DNA of 64,000 nucleotides from Jaltomata sinuosa (taxonomy: Eukaryota; Streptophyta; Magnoliopsida; Solanales; Solanaceae). Below the pieces are notes generated by a model. That model searched no databases and was not told the origin of the DNA. It saw only the letters and a list, made by a program, of their open reading frames with translations. A program made the translations under genes and the position numbers. This document shows, piece after piece, positions 57,788 to 64,000 of this stretch; the stretch's first letter is position 1; every line of letters starts with the position of its first letter. The DNA lies in NCBI GenBank assembly GCA_003996215.1, contig QJPP01002917.1, forward strand, positions 186,001-250,000, read 5' to 3'.

Positions 57788-58012
57788 GTAGTACTCCGCT
57801 CGGCAGAGCCTAGTATCAGTAGAAAATCAAGTGTAGTACTCCACCCGGTAGAGCCTAGTATCAGAAGAAAATCAAGTGTAGTACTCCACCCGGCGGAGCC
57901 TAGTATCAGTAGAAAATCAAGTGTAGTACTCTACCCAACAGAGACTAGTATTAGTAGAAAATCAAGCGTAGTACTCCGCCCGGCAGAGCCTAGTATCAGT
58001 AGAAAATCAAGT
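57788..58012. repeat. 45-base tandem repeat, five copies, element D LTR
   Basis: GTAGTACTCCRCCCGG begins units at 57788, 57833, 57878, 57923 and 57968, exactly 45 bases apart, each with GCCTAGTATCAGTAG and AAAATCAAG. The F LTR has only one diverged copy of this part. The regular spacing with no variable spacers rules out a CRISPR array. Confidence 0.92.
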
Positions 58013-59193
58013 GTGAAATCATCCAAAATCCCATGTCATCATTAGGTTATACCAAAAATGGGCCCCTGGGGCCATGCAAGTTTAGGAAAAACCATCTATA
58101 GTGGCTCGCAGCCAACATCGAAGTAAAACATGCAGGGAAAATCTTTTTCAAGGATGATATGCTCGCACACAAACATAAATTAGCACAACGGCTCACAAAT
58201 ATTCCTACCGGTCCTGCTCAGGATCAACAGCTTTACAACAGTCATAACCAGCCTAAAAGGATATATCTATGTCCGGGATTCGCTGACATTCCCAAATGAC
58301 CCACCATCTATGTTCCAGAGTCAATACAAGGCCACAAAGGACCACAAGGGTAATATACAATACTGATACGAATACTAAAATCAACGTACAAAATAACAGA
58401 CAGAAAAGGCGGTCAAGGTATGGGTACCAACCTATTACAACCCACCCACGGATGCTAATTAATGCAGTTATAACCTATATACGCAGATTCTAGGTAGGGA
58501 AAGCCATAACCTACCTGTTGTCTGATGAATAGCTGTGGGGACAGCATCATCCAGGCTCGAACTGCTCTAGAGAGCTCCAAATCACAAAACCTCTTTCAAC
58601 ATAATAATCTATACGTCAAAACAAGACTAACGATACCCATAATGCCATAAACATACCCGGGTAAAAATCCGGGCCACAAACAGGCCCGTGGGCCCCGTAA
58701 CCCAAAACTGGAAATGAAAAATGCACATGTGTTCCTTACCATCCCGGGAGCGCATGCTCAAAATTTGAGGAAAAATGGACAACAATTGGGGCTCAAAATA
58801 GCCCGCTCAAGTCAAGAATTAAAGAAGGAATTTTAAATAAATAAATTTTCCAAAGTTAGCCAAAAGATACTTACCATAACGAGAAGGCAAGCTAAGGAAG
58901 CGAAAGCTCCGAACCCACGATCATGCAAAGCTCAAGAGGGCAGATTCTTCAAGGAAATTCCAAGCTTTAGAAAATGGCAATAATGGAGGTCTTGTGACAA
59001 TGGAGGAAAAGTAACTTTGGAAAGAAGAGGACTTACCAATTGTCAAAGAAATAGCTAAAATCTCCCAACTAAATGGATTCCAAAAGGCTATGAACTGATG
59101 GGAGCAATTTGGTAGAGAGGATTTTCATGTTAGAGTTGGGAACAAATGAGAAAAAGAGCTGGAAAAACAAAAAGACCAAAAATATATAGCTGC

Positions 59194-59400
59194 TTATCGC
59201 TGGTAAGCGCTATCGCGCTAAAGGAGCACGATCACATTGAAGGAAACATCACAGTCCAGTGCTATCGCGCAACAAGAGCGCAATCGCGGTGAAGGGAAAA
59301 ACATAGACCAGCGTAATCGCGCTAAAGGAACACGATCGCGCTGAAGGGGAAATCACAGGCCAGCTCAATCGCGCTAAGGGAGCGCGATCGCGCTGAAGGC
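59194..59400. repeat. CG-rich palindromic repeat, ~50-base units, element D LTR
   Basis: About four units alternate AATCGCGCTAAAGGAGC with ACGATCGCGCTGAAGG and then CACAGRCCAG. The clearest unit contains the perfect 14-base palindrome AGCGCGATCGCGCT at 59381-59394. CG density here is far above the surroundings. Confidence 0.75.
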
Positions 59401-60075
59401 CACCAGAAGCAGAAAAACCAGCAACAGCAAAAAACTTTTATGGGGCATTCCAGGCACAGTCGGAACCCGATACTCAAAAACCAATAGTGCTATTAGAGTA
59501 GAAACGATGTTCCGGACTCAATGGAATCGACAAAACTTCCATATGAGATTGTTTCAGAAGAATGATTACACAAGTCAACACTAGCTAATGCCAACCAAAC
59601 ACCCAAAATGAGCCCAGCTCATCCGGAACCCGAACCAACCAACTAACTAACACAAACTTGACATTTCAGAGCTAACGGCACTGACGAAATTTCCATCTGA
59701 GGTCGTCTTCTACAAATATTGACCAAAGTCAACCAAACAAGCCCAACTGGCCTGAAAACACAGAATAAGAAAGAATTCCAAGCATAAAAGCTCCCAGATC
59801 TCGGCTAAAGGTCCCTCTAGACAAAAGTCCACGCTCCGAAGCTAACGGAACTGTCAAAATTCAATTCTGAGCACGTTAACCAAGAATGTTGACTGAAGTC
59901 AATGATTTCCAAAGTTAAAAGCTCTAAAACCAGGAATGGACAAAAAGACCAAACAAACGGTCCAGGCATCGAACTACCGGTCCCAGCAAGCCATAAATGA
60001 CTTGGGGCCGCTACAGCAAATCTTTAACGGTACAAGAAAGGCGAACACGTGTAGATGACTGGAAGGGTCATTACA

Positions 60076-62890
60076 TCATCCACTACTAAAAAGACTTTCG
60101 TCTCCAAAAGTCAGGAAAGAAGGAAGGACTAGAGATTTAAGAGCAGCGAATATGAAGCCCGCACGACTCTCTCGGACAACCTGGGTAGCCTCCTCGACTG
60201 GATGACACCCAACAGAAAGAACCAAAGAAGGTAACCAAGCCTAAACTTCTTACTAGTCAGGATAGATTCCAAACTCAAACTCCAAAACTGCAAAGATCTG
60301 CCAACCCCAACTTAACCTCAGGAATCTCAATCGATAAGCACCGACACAACACCAAACCCAGAGAAGCAAGGCGATCAACATACAGAACACAAACCTTCAA
60401 AACCATAACTAAATCTGCCAGAATATCCAAGAACCAAAACACTAGCTCATGAGCCAGTTGATTCCACAAAAACCCTTTATTCTGAATCGAATCCCTTTGT
60501 ACCATAAACAGGAATCTTCAAACAAGTCAAACTCTCAAACCACCCTCGAAGCATCAACTGACACACCGGGGACCCATAGTTCCCGCTCGTACTCTACCAC
60601 GAGTAAAGTTACCCTTTATACTCAAGTTCTATCAAGTCAAGTTATTGACTACTAACTTTTGCCATCCAAGATAACAACCCATAGCAGGTCCTCAAAAACT
60701 AGAGTTACCTAACCAAACTGACCATCAAGCAACAGAAGAACACTTTGCCAACACCAAACTCGCTAACTGAACCCAACTGATCAACCCATCTGAATCCAAC
60801 TGAAGTACGCACACCAAAGTTAGGAAAGGCATATATGAATACCTTGTGTTGATGAAGAAGCTTTCAAACTGTAGAACGAACCCAACTGTTGCACCATGTT
60901 GAGTTTGAGTCAACCAGAAGCGAATGAACCAGGGCAGCCTGCCCAATGGGCCGAAACCAAAACTAAGCCTCTGGAAGAAGTATGGTAAGTCTTCCACGAA
61001 GCCTGTAACCATCGCTAAGCTCCAAACCCCAAGAAGTACATGTTGCTACTCTGAATACTTGAACACTATTCAGACTTGAACTTGCTTTACAAATCTCAAC
61101 TCTTGAAGGAGCCTACCATACCATGAATATCAATTCAGGACACCCCGTAAGGAAAGGAAATGGTGCCTGGGGTTCAAAGTTGCCATCTAGTCATAAAAGT
61201 TTGCATATAATATCAACTCGCCCCTTTGGCTCAAATCAACCACTCTACCAGATATGCACTCCACCAACCATTTCGAAGCATATACCATACCGAACTTCTA
61301 GTCCATACTGGCCGAGTCTAACCAATACTGGAACCCCACGTGAATGACAACCCTTGGAGAATTAATTAAACAAGCTTCCAAACTATCGGCAAATGAAGAT
61401 GACCATAAACCTCAAAGTATTGTTAGAACCCAAGAATAGGCTCGATAGTTTCAACCTGTACAACCTGACCACGTACAATACATCACCGCTTGTTCTGGAA
61501 CTTATGCCACTGCATCTGTCCAACCAAGAAGGAAGAAACTTCTTACCATGAAGAGCACCGCTGAAATCAGGAATATCTAGCCTAAAATAGAGGTTAGCCA
61601 AGGACTAGGTGCCCAAGGCCAATAGCTGCATCCGAACTGAAGTAAAGAAGCTAAGTTTCCCGCACCCACTGCCTCTCGGCACTAGGATGCTGCAACCAAA
61701 GAGAAACTGCCACAAACCATCCAATGTACCCTGCCAAGCCATGATTCTGAAACCAAATCCCAATTTACCAACCAATGCTTCTGACGAACCTGTGTGTAGA
61801 CTCATATGCTGCCAATGAACCCATAGGAACCGAAGTCAACTAGTCTTAAATAATAAGTTGCCAAAACTGCAGTTGCTACTGAAATCTCAACCCAATCGAA
61901 GGAAACCACTGCAATCTGTAGATGGTCGAATAAAATCACCAACACACAATCCCAAAGCAAACCTTCATCGTTACCTCAGCCAACTACTAAACACATAAGC
62001 ACAAACAAGGAGTCATCTCCCTCCTTTTTCAACCCAACAAAACCTTTCCGTAGCATATAATAAACCTTACAAACTCCTTTCAAAAAAATAAGTACCTGGA
62101 GCCATTCCCTTAGCTCCAAAACTTACATTGTCAAAACTCAACAAGGCAGGAGAAAATGGGCCGGATGCCTGACTCACCCAGAATGCTATGAATACATCTC
62201 AACCACAAGCTACGATCAACACTTAGTCAAAAATTCTAAAGCCAAACTCAATCACAATGCCACAAACAAAGGCTCAACAAAAGGACTTCGATCAAAATTC
62301 ATAGCAACTGCAACTGAGGAAAATGATAAAACAACCAAACCGGACAAGAAATTGAGGGAGACTATGGGAGCAACCCATATTCCTGCCAACCTCCTAAACC
62401 AACCAAATAAAGAGGGTTGATTCTAATCACCAAAACCACAACCAAACCATGCTCACTAGCATAACGAACATCTCCCATCTGAAGACAAAATCTCAACTTT
62501 GGCACAACTATCGATAATACCAAAACAAAACAAGAACCTCTAGCAAAAGCTAGGAAACAGCCTAGGCAACAACCATCTAGGACCGCTCAACAAAGAAGGC
62601 TCAATCACAGGTCTAGAGCCACAGTGAAACAAGAAACGAACCCAACCAAAAATAGACTAACAAGAACTACCCAAGAGCTACAACTCGTGTAAATCACCTC
62701 ACAAGGCTAACTCACCCCCATCCACTACTAAAGAATAAACTACCAAGAAAACAATGCATAGATACTACAATCAGGAAATCAAACAACTAAACAAGTAGCA
62801 GGTAGGCCTATAAGCAATAAAACGTCAGAAAGGATAGAATCGCAATGCGAGCAGTACCATCATAAGTCGATGGCAGCAAAAGACTAACCT
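60076..62890 (-). pseudogene. pol: Degenerate pol region of element D
   Basis: No long frame is left, but order and local matches to F identify the parts. 60130-60240 is the chromodomain end (on the - strand HPVEEAT, then RESRAG). 61590-61690 matches the linker of F at 30720-30840 (GGTTAGCCAAGGACT, CCCAAGGCCAA). 62080-62180 matches the RT start of F near 31975-32060 (CCTGGAGC, TTAGCTCC, GGGCC). Between the last two only ~0.4 kb remain where F has ~1.1 kb, so most of RT and part of RNase H are deleted. Small frames in this stretch have no independent content. Confidence 0.6.
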
Positions 62891-63640
62891 GGAGCAACGG
62901 TATCAGAAACCTCTAACTCTGGCTCTCCAGGTGGAGCATCAAGCTAACGGGATCTAACTCTAGACTGAGTAGTCAAAACTGAAGGCCCAACTGTCCCGCC
63001 CCGGGGACAAGCTCTATAAGGGTGACCAATATCTTTACAATCATAACAACCAGGCTAACCAGGTTATACAATCGTGGGGCATTTCCTAGCAAAGTGCCCA
63101 CGCTGACCACACCAAAAATAGCCTCTACCAGATGAATTCTGATGGGAAGATCTCATTAAACCAGACCGGCCACCATGGCCTACACCCTCTGAAGGCATAC
63201 CCCGAAGGATATGATTCGAGACATGTATTCTCTGCTCAACCTGCCCTACACAACCACTCTTTGGAACCTGCGGAGCAACTAGAACTGGCCCGGTAGATAA
63301 GAAGCAATGGAACCTATCTCTGGTAAAGAATCCCTTACCTCAAGTCTGAGAACCTTGGGAACTGTCCTGGCGATGATGTTTCTTAGCACTACCTCCATAA
63401 GCCTCACGCCATAAACCCTCGATAGTCCAAGCATGATCCACTACCTGAAGGAAGGTAGTCCTAACCATAACCAAATGCTTGATCGCCAAGCAGAGCAGTG
63501 AAATCAAACCTTCGACAAAACTTTGAACCCTATCAAACTCTTAAGGCACAGTCCTAGCAGTATGCCTAACCATATCATGAAATCTCGCCCGATACTCCAA
63601 TACCAACAGATAACCCTATTGAAGAACTGGTGTAGCAATA
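62890..63640 (-). pseudogene. gag: Degenerate gag of element D with two zinc knuckles
   Basis: On the - strand 63340-63640 gives EYRARFHDMVRHTARTVP, a stop, then RVQSFVEGL, the end of the gag core, matching EYETRF and RFVWGL in F. Near 63070-63125 a knuckle reads WCGQRGHFARKC; its first Cys is Tyr. Near 63005-63055 a second, complete knuckle reads CYDCKDIGHPYRAC (C-x2-C-x4-H-x4-C). Two consecutive knuckles differ from the single one visible in F. Frames are broken throughout. Confidence 0.68.
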
Positions 63641-64000
63641 AATCCAATCGGAGGTGAGGCTGACCCCACACCCCCATCTGGTGTGGTAAACCCTCACTCT
63701 GAAGTCCTAGCGCTGATGGAAGCACAGAATCCTTGACACCAACTAATAACGGACAAAGAGGGAAGAATAAGAAGGAAAGAAAACAAAATAAGGATATGTG
63801 AGTTAATATTCAAACTCTTGAATTTATGGGCAACAAGGGACTTGATACCCTCACCTCCCAATTGAATTCAATAATTCAAACACAAACCCTAGTTTGAGAA
63901 AAATCAAAGGAACTCAAGAAACCACAAATGAGCAACCTTCGATTAACCAAACCAAGAAGTTCACCAACAATTCCAAGATCCACACTACTAAAATTACCAA
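63641..64000. other. Unassigned right edge, probably interior of element D
   Basis: From the - strand orientation the gag N-terminus, primer site and 5' LTR of D should follow here and beyond. I see no primer-site match (GCTCTGATACCA on the + strand) before the end, and no gene. The last 250 bases are A-rich and unremarkable. Confidence 0.4.

Larger units (their letters stand above)
56126..60075 (-). repeat. Element D 3' LTR (Tekay-like)
   Basis: 3950 bases, from TGTCACGACCC at 56126 to GGGTCATTACA at 60075. Both ends and many inner blocks match the LTRs of F, but overall divergence is clear. It is longer than in F because of two local repeat expansions (57788-58012 and 59194-59400). The five bases to the left, ATTGG, are the expected target duplication; its partner lies outside the window. 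No gene is supported. Confidence 0.87.

Noticed and set aside
57788..58012. Regular repeat array considered as CRISPR
   Set aside because: Units are contiguous with no unique spacers, in a plant LTR.
60275..61012. 76- and 95-codon - strand frames in D
   Set aside because: They lie in the degenerate integrase region and show no motif; chance frames in decayed pol.
1..64000. Host genes, tRNA genes or a defence-type system
   Set aside because: Every part can be assigned to a retroelement or its decayed remains; no intron-containing host coding sequence or RNA gene was recognised by eye.

Overview
This window is repetitive DNA from a plant nuclear genome. It looks like a stack of LTR retrotransposons of the Ty3/gypsy superfamily inserted into one another. 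I see no host gene, no tRNA or rRNA gene and no intact retroelement open reading frame. A solanaceous plant is my best guess, because the LTR types (TGTAAYRCCC/TGTCAYGACC Tekay-like LTRs, Ogre-like elements with a TGGCGACTC primer site, an Athila-like gag-pro) are familiar from that family. That is recognition from memory, not a search result.

Six elements can be separated, named A to F here. B is the oldest and outermost: an Ogre-like (Tat lineage) element on the + strand. Part of its 5' LTR is at 12470-13890, the rest at 44913-47209; its primer site is at 47214, decayed gag at 48668-50822, and a long repeat-rich 3' region runs to 56125. Its 3' LTR lies beyond the window. A is a second Ogre-like element (13891-44912, - strand) inserted in the 5' LTR of B, flanked by CAAGT/CATGT. 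F is a Tekay/Del-type chromovirus (26089-36692, - strand) inserted at the gag start codon of A, with a perfect TTTTC duplication. C is a Tekay-like element with a 527-base non-coding interior (from before base 1 to 12469, - strand), also inserted in the 5' LTR of B. E is an Athila-like gag-protease element (870-8239, + strand) inserted in the LTR of C with a perfect CTTAT duplication. D is a degenerate Tekay-like element (56126 to past 64000, - strand) inserted in B a short way before its expected polypurine tract.

By region: 1-8506 is the LTR of C split by E; 8507-12469 is the short interior and other LTR of C; 12470-13890 is B; 13891-26083 is the 3' half of A; 26089-36692 is F; 36698-44912 is the 5' half of A; 44913-56125 is B; 56126-64000 is D.

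None of the elements looks autonomous. F has recognisable gag, protease, RT, RNase H, integrase and chromodomain, but many stops and frameshifts and a lost gag N-terminus. A and B keep gag and then a join from the region just before RT directly to the last residues of integrase. B has also lost protease. E has gag-protease but no RT. C has nothing between its primer site and polypurine tract. Many premature stops are CAG to TAG, CGA to TGA or TGG to TAG, as expected from decay of methylated cytosines. The least expected signals are a paired-stem motif repeated about ten times in the non-coding parts of A and B, a second gag-like module between ORF1 and gag in A, and the non-autonomous architecture shared by A and B.
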